DNA from: Mikania micrantha
Taxonomy: Eukaryota; Streptophyta; Magnoliopsida; Asterales; Asteraceae
Direction: 5' to 3'
Length of the DNA: 64,000 nt
Assembly (NCBI GenBank): GCA_009363875.1
Contig: CM018682.1
Span: forward strand, 66,548,031-66,612,030
The notes under the pieces were generated by a model. That model did not search any database, had not been told where the DNA came from, and saw only the letters and a list, made by a program, of their open reading frames with translations. The translations under genes and the position numbers were made by a program. This document shows positions 34,881 through 47,575 of the stretch, piece by piece. The first letter of the stretch is position 1; each line of letters opens with the position of its first letter.

Positions 34881-35005
34881 TAAAGTGGAGCCAGAATTTT
34901 CAGCTTGAAAGAAATTTCGAATCGGCTCGGGCTCCGCTTGAAAATCCACGAGCCGAGCTGGAGACAGGTATGACTCGGCTTGACTCGATTACAACCCTAT
35001 ATATA

Positions 35006-36445
35006 GATGATAAAAATGCATTACAAATATTAAAAATATAAATTAATAATTAATTAAAAAAAGATGTAAGCAAATTAGTCCTTTCGTAGAAGTGACAACA
35101 CATGCATGGATCTCAATCATATTATTTATGAAAATGAGAAAACATATGACAAAAGATTCGGTGGTACCAGGCTTCCTCGATTTTTCAGTTGTGAATACAT
35201 TATACTTGTAAGAGAAAGTTGTGAATACATTATACATATTACATATATAGAAAAGGAAATGAGCTTCTAAGTTAGAGCTTTTTCGTAATTTTTTTATTTA
35301 ATTTTTGATTTAAACACCGTATTGAAGTAACCTATGTCATACTCTCAACAAGAGAATATAATAAACATTAATTAATTTATTTGATATTTTGTTTTAACTA
35401 GTGTTTTGCTTTTCAAAAGTATTTTAGATTGTTTTAAGTAATAAAATCGATCCATAAAGTCCGAAAAGATGTTTGTTGAATAGAAAATATTTTAATTTAC
35501 TTATAGAAAGATCCTAAATATACGCTAGTCTCAACTCATTTTTTTTTTAAAAATACGAGCCCAAGAAAAGTGAGGCCATAGCCCTTGTTTTTGTTTCCTC
35601 CCTCATTGGGGCCGGACCTACACGGGTTGTATCGTATATACGATTTTATAATACATGTAGTATATTACTATACAACTCATATAAGGTTTAGTCAAATGAC
35701 CAAATTTGTAACCAATAACATCAATCATTTATGCAGACCATATAGTACTAGATGACTCTGTTAAATACGAGTAGTGTACTATACGACTAATATATCGAAT
35801 CATGATAAGTATTAGTTGAATCACCAAATATTCCTATTTTTAAGTGGACCAATGAAATCTATTGTAAAGATTAGAAATCAATATAGGAAAAATAAGTGAA
35901 ACTAATTATGCTATTTTGATATTTGAATTCAAAAGAGATGAAATTAGAATAAGTTAACCCTTTTATTTATTTTTACTTCTTTGGACTCTACAAAATTTGT
36001 TAGTATCCCAATTCAATCGTCTTATTTTGTCGTATTAAATTGTCATTTCATTCATTTACAGAGAACCATTTATTCTGAGTCACAATATAAGAACCATATT
36101 ATGTGAATCGTAACATGACAATGTCCAATTTTCTGTGACAAGTTATAGGGTATATGAGGCCCATAGTACAGTATGACTTGTTTTCTACATAGGCCGTCCA
36201 AACAATACCATTAGACGTATGTATAAGGGTAGTCATATAAAGAAAAGAGAATCTCGTTTAAATAACAAAATCAAGAAAATTTAAATTGATGGTGAAATCA
36301 TTTATAATTAAATGCGTTAAAAATAAGATTATTATACGAGTTAAATATGGTTAAAGAGACATTGTTTCCTCAATACTAAGAAAAGACATAAAAACAAGAT
36401 TGATGATATACCATACATGTCCTCTCAATTACTTATTTATTGTTA
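35006..36445. other. AT-rich intergenic DNA
   Basis: No gene, RNA or clear element recognised. Short words such as TATACGA and TAGTATA recur without a regular unit. Confidence 0.4.
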
Positions 36446-37680
36446 TACTAGGTTATTACCCCGTGTGTTACACAGATTAAATATAAAATATTAAAAAATT
36501 AGTAATAAAAAATTAAAAATTAAACAATATTTTGTTATAAATTAATTAGATTACGTATTAATGAGTATTTTAAGTAATAAAATAATAATTAAAATTTTTA
36601 ATAACTAAAGAAATAATACATGACCTACTTGTTTTTGAAAGAATACAGATTTTTGAACTAACTGATGTTACAAATTCATTAATTTTTTTATTAAAAAACT
36701 AATTGTTACATATCAAGAAAATAATGTACAATTTATATAATTATTAAAGTTAAATAACTTAATTTGATTATATCATTTAACATAAATAACTAAAGTTTAA
36801 TTTTTCCTATTATTTTTATAACTTTTGGTTGAACATAACTATTTTAAGCAACTTGTTTTAAGAAATATCACGTGTTTATAAAAATACCAGTATTTGAAAA
36901 CTATGATTTATAGGGTATTTTATTTTTAAAAATTGTTTATTATTAAACTTTTATTTTCTAAAAATACTAACTTTTTAACAAAATTGATTTTTAGAAGGTT
37001 TCATATTTTATAAACTTTTTTTGAAGTGTGCTTTTTAATAAAAATATATTTGACTTTTAATTTATTAAAAACTTTTTTCTTGCATGTAAGAAGACAAATA
37101 ATATTATCACTAATTAATATTATAAGTATTTAATATGAGAGAATGTAAAGTTAAATAACTTAATTTGATAATATCATAAAAAAATAAATAACTAAAGTTT
37201 AATTTTTCCTATCATTTTTATAACTTTTGGTTGAACATAACTATTTTAAGCAATTTGTTTTAAGAAGTATCATTTGTTTATAAAAATACCAGTATTTGAA
37301 AACTATGATTTATAGTGTATTTTATTTTATTTTTTAAAAATTGTTTTTTATTAAACTTTTATTTTCTAAAAATATTAACTTTTTAACAAAATTGATTTTT
37401 AGAAAGTTTTATATTTTATAAACTTTTTGAAGTGTGCTTTTTAATAAAAATACATTTGATTTTTAATTATTAAAAACTTTTTTCTTGCATGTAAAAAGAC
37501 AAATAATATTATTACTAATTAATATTATAATATTATAAGTATTTAATATAAGAGAATGTACGTAATTAATAAGATAGATAATTGAATAAGATTATATAGA
37601 AATGACAAATGGCAAGAAAACATGAGAATGTGACATGTGGCAAAATTTATTTTTATTTATTAAAATAGAAAGATTTTTTA
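36446..37680. repeat. AT-rich dispersed repeat with 401-bp tandem duplication
   Basis: Starts near ACTAGGTTATTACCCCGTG. Two tandem copies lie at 36746-37146 and 37147-37561 (offset 401 bp, roughly 90% alike), each starting AAAGTTAAATAACTTAATTT and ending AGAGAATGT. Then comes GTGACATGTGGCAAAATTTA. Similar openings occur at 39778 (CTAGGCTAATACCCGT) and similar closings at 40460 and 41105. The pattern suggests a Helitron-like or other non-autonomous family, but the ends are not proven. Confidence 0.5.
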
Positions 37681-38180
37681 TATGAGTTTTAAATTTATCA
37701 AAAATTTAAATAACTTTGTTGAAAACCAATTTAATTATGGTCAATAGATTTAAAACAATTACAATGTATATCTTTTAATGTATATGACTTAAATTAATAA
37801 AGTTCAAAAATATGATTAGTTTTATTAAAATAATACAATATATAAACATTATATTAGATCTCTATAGAAAAAATCAATACAAATATCTAATCAGAATAAA
37901 CACAACGAAATTATAATCATATTCATAACAATTGATTGTATTGATTAATTGAAAATTAAATACTGATTACAATGAAATGCTTCCCTCAAATGAACATTCA
38001 TACTGGGTTTCTATGCACCTACAAACTCTACCGAATCAAACATTGATATCGGTATTCGTATCCTAGAGTGACGTCATCATGAAAAAGACATTTAACAATG
38101 TAACTAAATACATTTAATGTTCAGTAATTACTAACTATTGATTATATTACTACTGCTTACAAACTAACTACTTAAACTAA

Positions 38181-38781
38181 GGCTTTGTATGTGATTTTTT
38201 ATTTAAATTCAAAAGAGTTTTTTGTCTAAAGTGTTTATTAACTTATGATTTTTTGAAATAAAGTTTTTAAAAATGTGTTTAGATTAGCTTTTTAAAAAAT
38301 GACTTTTTCAAAATTACAAAAAAGGACATTATTATATTTACAACCACTTTAAGGTTATGGGTAGCAATGGTGTGTGGCGAAAAATGGTGGTGGATCACGG
38401 TGGATGTGAGTGGTACGGTAGTGGATGGCGGCAATGGTGGTGGGTAGTGGTAGGTGATAGTTGTGGGTGGCGACTTACACAGTGAGTGACAACGTTGGAG
38501 GCGGGTGGTGGTGGTAAGTGACGGTATCAGTGGGTGATGGTGGGTGTAAGATTGGGTAAAGGGTAAAGAGTGTTGGTAAATTTGTAATTTTATACTAATA
38601 AGTCATAAGTTATTTTGAAAAGTCAGAATTTTTAGCTTTTGAAAAACAACTTATTAACTTTTTTACAAAAAGTCATTCTCAAAAATTCTTTTAAGTTTGA
38701 CAAACAACTTATTTACTTATTAGTTTTTTTGAAAACACCAAAAGGCAATAAATTATTTTAAAATGAAATCCTAAACAGGCC
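38181..38781. mobile_element. Tourist-like (PIF/Harbinger) MITE
   Basis: Inverted ends GGCTTTGTATGTGATTTT and, from the right, GGCCTGTTTAGGATTTCATT. Flanked by TAA on both sides (38178-38180, 38782-38784), the usual 3-bp target duplication of this group. The centre (38350-38560) is a strongly G-rich strand of GGTGG/GTGGGTGG words. 601 bp, no transposase. Confidence 0.7.
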
Positions 38782-38784
38782 TAA

Positions 38785-40741
38785 ATAACTGGCTAAAGAA
38801 CTAAAGTACTGAAAACTCAATAGCTACTGAAGATGTATCTTCAGCTCTTGTAATTCTTCAATTTTTGGTGTTCAATTCTTTGTTCTTTTTAGTCTTTCAT
38901 TTTCAGTCTTTAATCTTCATTAGTTATCTTGTGTCATCACTTAATCCCTTAAGTAGTTTATTTTTTCAACATTTATTATTTAGTAGTTGTGATTATAGTT
39001 ATAAGTTCTTTCAAACCTTACACATTATTTTTTAATGTTTTATGCGTTACAACACACGAGCTTACTGTTTCACAATGACTCATGCAAGTTGTTGTTTGGT
39101 AACCACTTAATGGTTATTAAGATATTACCTTTTAATGTTTCATAGCCTCTTAATAATTAAGACGTAAAATTAAGTTTGAATAGTTAAGAGACTACATAAT
39201 AAAAATGTAACAATGATTGTCAAATGTCAATCTTTTAACTTCCCTCTCAAATTTTTTCTCCTTTTTCTTTATTAATGTTAACTTTATCTTCTATCTAATA
39301 CTAACAAATTTAAATAATTAAATTATATAACTACATACAAAAATAATAAATCTTTTTATACTAATAATTTATAAATTAAAACTTAATATATCATAATGAG
39401 ATTTAAATGACATCTAATTTTAAAATATTTTTTATTTATAATTTTCTAAAATGTAATTTTATAATTTAAAATATTTATAATTTTTAAATTTTCATTATTT
39501 CCTTTTTAATCAATGATTTCTATAATATTACTAGTAAATAGATAAAAATAATTGAAGACATATATCAACAAAATAGGTCTTCTATTTTTTGGTTTTTCAT
39601 TCTCTCTTCTATTTGATTATTGATACTTATTATTTATTATAAATTATGTATATCGATATGAATTATGGGTTATGAATATAAATAAGATTAATATATTATT
39701 AACTAAATGAATTTAATGTGAACTTAATTAAGAAGTTTGAAATAAATTTATTTTTATTTAAAACATTATAATTATACACTAGGCTAATACCCGTATCATA
39801 CGGGTTGAACAAAAAGTATTAAATAGTTAATAAAAAATATTTTTTAACCATGAAATATTTGTTTATATAAAATATGATACAAATTAACTATAAGTTAATA
39901 TTTAATATATTAAAATAATAATTTTTTTTTAAAATTTTTTAAGTTTGCAATTTAATATTTTGTTTTAAAAATTTTGTTTCGAAAAAAATCATTTTTTTTT
40001 ACAAAAACATAGGCTAGTGCTGTTATTACATGAATTGAACTAAAAATATTAGATATTTCTTAATGAAATTTTTGAATTTTAAACACAACATTTTAAGATA
40101 AAGATGATTGAAAATACGTTTAAGTAAATAACTTAAGTAGTAAAAGAGTATCATTTTTTCAACATTCGTGTATTAAAGAGTTGTCTTTTTCACCATTTCG
40201 TTTTCAAGCTATTTTTGTAAAATTGTCATTTTATTATAAATATCTAATTGTTTAAACACTTCGGTTTGTAATTATTTTTATTTTCTACTTTTAGAAAAAT
40301 ATATTTTATGGTCATTTAGTTTTTTAATGTGTGGTTTTTATTAATTTTTTATATAAAAGAAGCATAAATAATATAATTAGTATTTAAAATTGTTATTTAA
40401 TAAGTAAGATATATATTAATATGAGAGAAAAACAGAAAAGCAACTTAGTTTATACTTTAGAAATGTGACTTGTGTCTAATTTATATTTATTTGTTAATTG
40501 AAAATTGAAAACTTCCATATTTAGGTATATTAAATAAAAATTAATTGACAAATAAGAAACTCTGTAAATAAACTCCAAAAAATTAGCAATTTGAAAAAGT
40601 TAACAAAAATAACATCTAATTTTATTCTAAAATTACATTAAAAAAATACCAAATTTGCAACATTAATTAAATTCTACCCGATACTAATAAATAATATTTT
40701 TGTTGATAATAATAAAAAACAATAATAATTATAATAATAAT

Positions 40742-40776
<35 letters not shown>

Positions 40777-41330
40777 TTCATATTATGAGCCTTGGGGATA
40801 TTTTTAATTTTAATTGAGATGGTAATGATGAAAATTTTAATACCACGTATTTAAAAGTAATTTTAATACCATTTCAATTTATAATTGGTAAAGATAAAAT
40901 GGATAGTAATATCGATTTTTAAGGGTATAACACATACTATTATTATTTTAATTATTACGATTAAAAGTTTTAAAGAAAAAATTCAAAAAAATTGAGTGAT
41001 TGTTTAGTTTGTATTTAAAAAGTAAATAAAATGTTTTAAAAGGTTGCCATATTAGCTGTTACCAAAAATAAATATTTAAATACTCTATTATATATAGATT
41101 TTTAAAAAATGCCATGTGGCATATAGAAGGCTAGCTAAGTGCCATTTGGCACCCAAAGTTAGTCCTTTATTATATATAAAAGATATAATTCTTTTTTATG
41201 AATTAAAAACTATTTCTATAAAATGTAAGTTTTTATTATTAAGTTTAAACTCCTTGATTTTCTTATTTATTATTGGCATTTATTTTCCTGAAGGTATCTA
41301 AATCCTCATATTCATCGGATTCGAATCTTC
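38785..41330. other. AT-rich intergenic DNA with repeat fragments
   Basis: Fragments related to the 36446-37680 family at 39778-40510 and 41040-41180. A (TAA)n microsatellite lies at about 40732-40775. No gene recognised; the 61-codon frame at 41116 has no domain. Confidence 0.4.
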
Positions 41331-42770
41331 GTGTGTGTATGTATATATGTATGTATATAGGTGATCGGTGTCGAAGTACCAATCAAAAATAAGAGTTTAC
41401 ACTCCAATCCTACTACCCAAATTAAATAGGAAAGTCGGGTATCGATCCACGAGAAGTCTAGTGGAAATCACTTTCAACACATAATAATTAACTACGTGCA
41501 ATTTAAAAGTAAACTTGAAAAGGTTGATTTTTAGGTTTAGAATAAAAACGGTGAACTTTAACTAAAACAAACGAAAGAAAATAAAGATTTGTAAACAATT
41601 AATGGAAAATGTGATCGCTCCGGGTTTCGAATTAAGAAGACAATTAGGTTTTCATTAATTTGTCAATTGTGAATCACATAGACATATTCATGCTTTAATT
41701 GCTAAACATATATGGTTTTGAAAACAAAGCAATGATCTTGTTGACAACCGATGACTAGACCGATGTTGTTGACTTGATTGATTACGAGTTCTACAAAAAC
41801 AAAGATTAAAACCCTAATTCCGTTGATTACTAATTCAATCATACAATGAATGAAAATAAAGTAATGAACTTGAATTAGAAATTGCAAAAGAAACAAGAAA
41901 TCATAATCGTTTAACAATCAAACACTATTGAATCCATAAATCTACGAAGAACGAATTCAATACCAATATCCACCAAATCTAAGAACAAAACCAATTGTCT
42001 AACCTAATTCTCCACCGAGAGATGATCACAATCGAACTAGCCGGACATCCTCAAACTTGAATCTTCACAATCTTTGATCATAGGCATGATTTGATCTTTG
42101 CTTCTACGAATCCGGATGGTCTTGGATTGATTTGAATGACTTGAAATACCCAAAAACGTCCCTTTTTCGCCCAGAAATCGTCCCAAAAAGTCTTAGAAAT
42201 GAAACCCTAAGATTAGGCCTTAAATATGGGAAAGATTAGGTAAAAATCTGATTTTTCCGTCCGTTGCCATATGATACGCCGGGCTCAGGCGTATCATACG
42301 CCCAAGACTTTCTGCCAACGCTGAAATTTGGGCGTATCATACGCTGGTCGTATGATACGCTGCCTTGGCCGTACCATACGCCCAGGATTTTCTCACCAAT
42401 GGCTTCGTCTCGTCGAGAAACTCAGTTTTCATATATTATGGGCCCGATAACTCCTCTCCTAGCCTGAGTTATGCATCCGCAAAATTTTGGCCTTCCGAAC
42501 TTCATGTTTTCAGCTTTTTTCTCGCACGGCTTCTCTTTCAATCCTCCAATAAGCTCCCGAACACGTCTTTAAACACTTAACACCTGCAATTCATCAACAT
42601 ACTCAAAGTAAACGTGTTTCGGGCCAAAAATCGATAATATCACGCAGTTACGCATCAAATAATACAGCTATTCACACCTTCATCACATCCCCACACTTGT
42701 TCTTTGCTTGACCTAAAGCAAAGCTCATAAAAACCATCCAACCATCATGATCAAATACATTTCCCAAGAA
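41331..42770. other. Unclassified, probably retroelement-derived sequence
   Basis: Starts with a stretch of the type GGTATCGATCCACGAGAAG and ends near ACATCCCCACACTTGTTC, both of which I associate with untranslated parts of plant retroelements. No pol or gag detected. Contains the ATGATACGC cluster listed next. Confidence 0.35.
42264..42382. repeat. Clustered palindromic GCGTATSATACGC words
   Basis: Within ~120 bp: ATATGATACGCC, GGCGTATCATACGCCC, GGGCGTATCATACGC, CGTATGATACGC and CCGTACCATACGCCC. Each is near self-complementary and can pair with the others. Confidence 0.8.
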
Positions 42771-42822
42771 AGGGTTAACATTTGAACCATCCTCTATGTG
42801 TGTGTGTGTGTGTGTGTATAAC

Positions 42823-43055
42823 ACTTCCTTATTGCAATAACCGAATAATTATATCTTATTACTTTGAGGCACATATTAAAGTAATCTAAAGGTTTAATTT
42901 TTTCTTCATTTTTAATTAATGTAATTAATGTGGGTCTCACTTATATTAATTAAAAAATAAGAAAAAACCTACATGGCTACACCTTTATATTTATTTTAAT
43001 GTTGTGTGCCCCAAAGTAATAATGTGTAGTTATTCGGTTATCGCAATAAGAAAAT
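42823..43055. mobile_element. Foldback MITE
   Basis: TTATTGCAATAACCGAATAA on the left faces TTATTCGGTTATCGCAATAA on the right. ATTACTTTGAGGCACA pairs with TGTGCCCCAAAGTAAT. The middle is AT-rich. (GT)n lies on the left side and (CA)n on the right. Confidence 0.85.
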
Positions 43056-43075
43056 GTTAACAATTGAACACTTTC

Positions 43076-43077
<2 letters not shown>

Positions 43078-43119
<42 letters not shown>

Positions 43120-43195
43120 GAAAATGATAAAAAAATATAATACAATAAATGTGCAATAACCCGGAATAACTAGTCAAGATCCATCCCCCCCCCCC

Positions 43196-43228
<33 letters not shown>

Positions 43229-43230
43229 GG
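43078..43230. repeat. Compound microsatellites (CA)n(TA)n and (C)n(CA)n(TA)n
   Basis: 43078-43118 is (CA)n followed by (TA)n. 43186-43228 is a run of about 13 C, then (CA)n, then (TA)n. Confidence 0.95.
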
Positions 43231-44135
43231 GATGGAAACATACATAACCCACTAAAAATGAAATAACCCAGTAACCATCCATCGAATAGTTAATTTAAAA
43301 TATAAGTGCATAAGATCGTGTCATTTTCCCTTTTTTTAATATGAGAGGTATTAGGATATTTTGTAATCAGTTAAAAAACTAGATTTAATATGGTGGTGAC
43401 AAGTGTCACCATCTAATATATTCTAATAAATCTATTTTTTTATATAAAGTTTACCTCTTTTTTTAAACTTTCAATACGTTTTTATATTATATTATTTTTT
43501 TTAAAAAATTATACCATTATATTCGTTTCATTTTTTCTCTTTAATCCCGTTATAGTCTCGACTAGTTTGTTTTAGATGTCATGTGTTACATCATTGTAAT
43601 GAGCTTAAATATAACAAATTAATTTAAAATTTTTTCTAACAATAGTAAATTACAATAATGTAATTTACATTGATGTAATTTACAGTGATGTAACACATTT
43701 ATAGAGATATAACTTATTATTTACAGTGATGTATTTTCTCTTTAATTTCGTTTTAATCTGGACTACTTTTTATTTGTTTTCCATGTATCCCGCTTTTCAT
43801 TGATGTAACAAACATAAACATAACACATTACTTAAATTTTTTTATAACATCAGTAAATTAAAGTAATCTAATACAAAATGAAGTAACATACAATGGTATA
43901 ATTTACGATAATGTAACACATTATTTACAACGATGTAATTTTTTCTTTAATTCCATTATAATCTGGACTAGTTTTTTTTTTTTTTTAATTTTTTCTCTTG
44001 TGTCCTTTATTTACATCAATGTAACGAGCATAAAAACAACACATTATTTTGATTTTTCTTCTAACAATGATAAATTACAGTGATGTAATATAAAACGTTA
44101 TAATATCACGTTATTTTATTTTTTTTTCTAACGAT
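43230..44135. mobile_element. MUL-iii: third MULE-like copy, right end unclear
   Basis: The left end 43230-43460 is an inverted match to 12340-12620. The interior repeats ATTCGTTTCATTTT, TTATAGTCTCGACTA and TTACAGTGATGTAA, like MUL-i. The right inverted end could not be placed and may be deleted. Confidence 0.55.
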
Positions 44136-44909
44136 GATAATTACATTAACGGAGCAAATACAAAGAGAACACATATACAAACGGTTGCATCTACTCAAGA
44201 GCTATCAAAGTCAGATATCACTCCAAACCATACATTACAGTTTAAATCTTTCTTTTTCCGGTATGTTTCTCCCCTAGTTTATCAAAAACCAAAAACATAA
44301 TTAAAAGGAGTCATGAAACTCACCTCAATGCATTCCTGCTAGCAACAAAGATTTCCAAATAACCCGACCGTTTTCTTAGCATCCTAAAACCCAAAGGACA
44401 CATTAACAGTCTAAATAGAATTCCGTAATGTAAGTTGTTCAGCCAACTTAACTAGACTTAAACTCATTCTACTAAGGGAAAAATATTTCACACAAACGAC
44501 CCGTTGGTGACTCGAATTTAGTTATTTATCATTAATCATAAGTTAACGTTTTTAAATCGTATTGTTTCCAAATAACTAAGTTACCTTTGTTAAATATCCA
44601 TTTTAACTCCAAACTTAATTATTTTTAACAACTTGCCAAAAATGACAATTTCACCGTATTTTACCGACAAAACGACAACGCAACATACAAGCATATCAAC
44701 ATGATTATGACCTAAGTCACTTCTAATACTTCAAAATAAGTATTTTATACTTATTTTTATATCAAATTTTCTGCTTAAAATTATGCATAAAATTACGTCG
44801 AAATTTTGCATTAAAACGATGTTTTTATGCCATTTTTAGACATAGTTTTTGTTTCGGGTAAAAATTAACAAGATTAACTTTTAGCAAAACCGAATTAGAA
44901 AAGTGGGGT
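44136..44909. other. Retroelement-like non-coding DNA
   Basis: The minus strand carries a donor-like GAG|GTGAGTTTCATG near 44312-44325, like those in the LTRs here, but no boundary or coding region could be fixed. Confidence 0.3.
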
Positions 44910-45662
44910 ATTGTGTTTTACAAGCAAATATATTGAGTATACCGAATATATGTTCAGGATTCCCCCAAATATCCCTGGGGATATTTGAATATATCAAACA
45001 GAAAAATAGCAATACACACGAGATTTATACGAGGAAAAGCCCTTAATCCCTTAGGATTGCCGGTAAAAAAACCTCGGGAGGTGACAATAGTCACTCTACC
45101 TAGTTTATTATCAACAAACCGATGAAAATACAAGTGTTTGAGCTTGGATGATCGATACTAAGTGCTACAATTGCTTGAATCTGTGTGTGTTTGAGAGAAA
45201 TGAAGAAAAGATAATGAAAAACGCGTCCCTAATCGATCACCAGCCGTTTCTTTATATACAACATTTTGCAACAGCTAAATTAACTAAATTCCCGAATATC
45301 CCGGCGAGAATCTCGGAATATTGGCCATGTGACAGCTACCACGTCCATTTACCATATTTAACCGTCTTATTTAAGTGAATCCCGAGTCTTTAGGTCCAAT
45401 TTAGTCAAAATGACCGTTGGTGACTTGTTCTCCACTTGTTTCCATAATTTGGCATGTTCCCATGTTTCCTTTGACTGTATCCCGAATTTTAAGGTAAAAT
45501 CAAGTCCACAATAAGTAACCTGCAAGATTATCTCAAGCTATACAAAAAAGAGACCGATTAGTAACGTTAGTATTCAGGATATTTGAGGATATTTAAGAAT
45601 CCCATATTCCGGATTATCCTCGGATATCCCGTATCTCAGAGCATAAACATTGAACCACAACA
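44910..45662 (-). repeat. Tentative 3' LTR of RT-E
   Basis: Minus strand from TGTTGTGGTTC (right after the purine-rich TTCTGGGGGCAAT, a possible polypurine tract) to AAAACACA. No second copy lies in the window and no TSD can be tested, so the limits are uncertain. Confidence 0.3.
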
Positions 45663-47575
45663 ATTGCCCCCAGAATTTTGTAAGCTGTTCTTAACACATA
45701 CAGCTGAAAAATTTTCAGACTCAATCTTCGTGAGAACATGTTTTGCTACTTCTTAGGATTCAGAATTTACAATTATTCTTATATCTATATTTCCTTCTAT
45801 CATCTTGGGATTTGTAAAGAATGTATGAAACTTTTAAAAGTTTGTTGTGGATTTTAAATTCCTATGATAAGTCCAATTACTTATCAACTTAAGCTTATTA
45901 ATTTGCAATTTATGCCCAATGTTTTCTAATGGTTTTACACATTAGAATATTCCTAAATAAGGATATTGTTTATACTTTAAGAAAACATACCAAATATGCT
46001 TTAGAAAAAACATTCTAAAATATCCTTATATATTTCCAGTCATTACCTTTAGCTAAATAATATTAATGTGTTGGGTGAAAGGATTATTAGTTTCATGGCG
46101 AAGCCTAATATATTAATTTTAATGGTTTATGGTAACTAGTATTTTGGTATATTATCATGATGTTACTCCTTTAATTGAACGTTTATGCTTCAATATATCT
46201 TTGAATATCAAAAATATTTTAAGAATATTCTGAATATATGTTGATTTGTTGGATTTTTAATTTAATAATACTAATATTACTTACGCTTTGAATATAATTA
46301 TATTGCCTTAATATGTTAAACACTAATGTTCTGTAAATATTCTTATTATTTTCTTTAAAGTATTTTTCATAATATTTTTGCTAATAGATAATTTATAACC
46401 AGGATATAATTGAGAAGAGTTTCGACTTATCCTGATCAGGATAGTGATTGTAAGAAAATTAAGAATATTACTATATTTTTCATTATTTGGTTTGGTGTAT
46501 TTTCTAGATTTAGAAACATTCAATATACACATATATATGTAATAATCTTATAAAATTTTGTTAAAGAATTAGATATTTCTGAGTAAAAATATTCACAATA
46601 ATATTTTTAATCAGAGATAAAGATTGTTGTAGAATATTAAGAAGGTTAAGAAATAGATACCGACTCGTTGAAATAGTAGACTTACTTCCGAAGCTTTCTT
46701 CATCCCTGTTAAAATAATATAACAGTTACATACCTCAATATCCTTAGATATGTTGTAAGCAGATGCTATATTCCGAAATAGTCTTGAAAGTTAGTTCCTG
46801 CACACATTCAAGAAACAAGAAAAATTGGGACAAGCCCAATATATTGGCGACTAAGGCCGGTTAGACTGGCGACAAGGCCAAAAATACTGGCGACAAGGCC
46901 TAAAATACTGGCGACTAGGCCGAAAATACTGGTGACTATGGCTGGAATACTGGCGACAAGGCCGATTATACTGGCGACTAAGGCCGAAAATACTGGCGAC
47001 AAGGCCGAAAGATACTGGCGACTAGGCCGGAATGCTGGCGACTAAGGCCGGGATACTGGCGACTTGGCCGGAATTCGGTGGATCCCTGGTTATAGTCTTT
47101 GAAAATGAAATTGTCAGCCACTCATGCGTGTACTGGTCCTAAAATCTCCAACTATACCGGGATATTACGGAGGATCCATAGTTATAACCCTTGATAATGA
47201 AATTGTCAGCCACTCATGCGTGTACTGGTCCCATTATCTTGGATTATAGCAGGATATACGTGCGCTAGTGGCGTGGGTATGAACCCTAAGTCTTCATGAG
47301 AAACAAAGGTCTCTTGAGTTTTGATTTCAGGTCAAAACTTTGCAGCTAGACATAAAGTCAGTGCGGGGTCTTCAACAAGTTTTGATTTTAGGTCAAAACT
47401 AGGGCTGAGACATTTAGCCACGTATCTTCTCCAGCCATTCCTACAAAAACATAAAATATTTTTGCAAAGGTGGGCATTAGGGATCCCTAAGCCTCTCCAA
47501 TGCTTGGGTTAGTACCAGGATATAAATGTGGGGATAAGCATATTTATAAGATAATCATGTGGATAAAGATAACTG
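45663..47575 (-). other. RT-E 3' untranslated region
   Basis: Between the pol stop and the putative LTR. Includes a tandem array, a twofold repeat around GAAATTGTCAGCCACTCATG (47106 and 47199) and a near-palindromic GTTTTGATTTCAGGTCAAAAC-type word at 47317 and again at 47380. The short frames here are not genes. Confidence 0.5.
46842..47073 (-). repeat. ~21-bp tandem array in RT-E 3' UTR
   Basis: About 11 copies of ACTGGCGACAAGGCCGAAAAT and variants. Because 21 is a multiple of three, the minus strand stays open as a 7-residue GLVASIF repeat. Confidence 0.9.

Larger units (their letters stand above)
33440..35005. mobile_element. CTCGGCTCG-rich element split by MUL-ii
   Basis: 33465-33580 has many GGCTCG/CGAGCC words, and similar sequence returns at 34918-34990 (GGCTCGGGCTCC, ACGAGCCGAGC) ending ACAACCCTATATA. 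A MUL copy sits between them, so it probably inserted into this element. The class is unclear; such GGCTCG-rich pieces are common in plant non-autonomous DNA transposons. Confidence 0.45.

Noticed and set aside
44136..44909. A further LTR of RT-E or another family
   Set aside because: A donor-like motif is present but no second copy, ends or duplication could be shown.
46808..47002. Hydrophobic 64-residue protein
   Set aside because: Produced by the 21-bp tandem array in a retroelement UTR.
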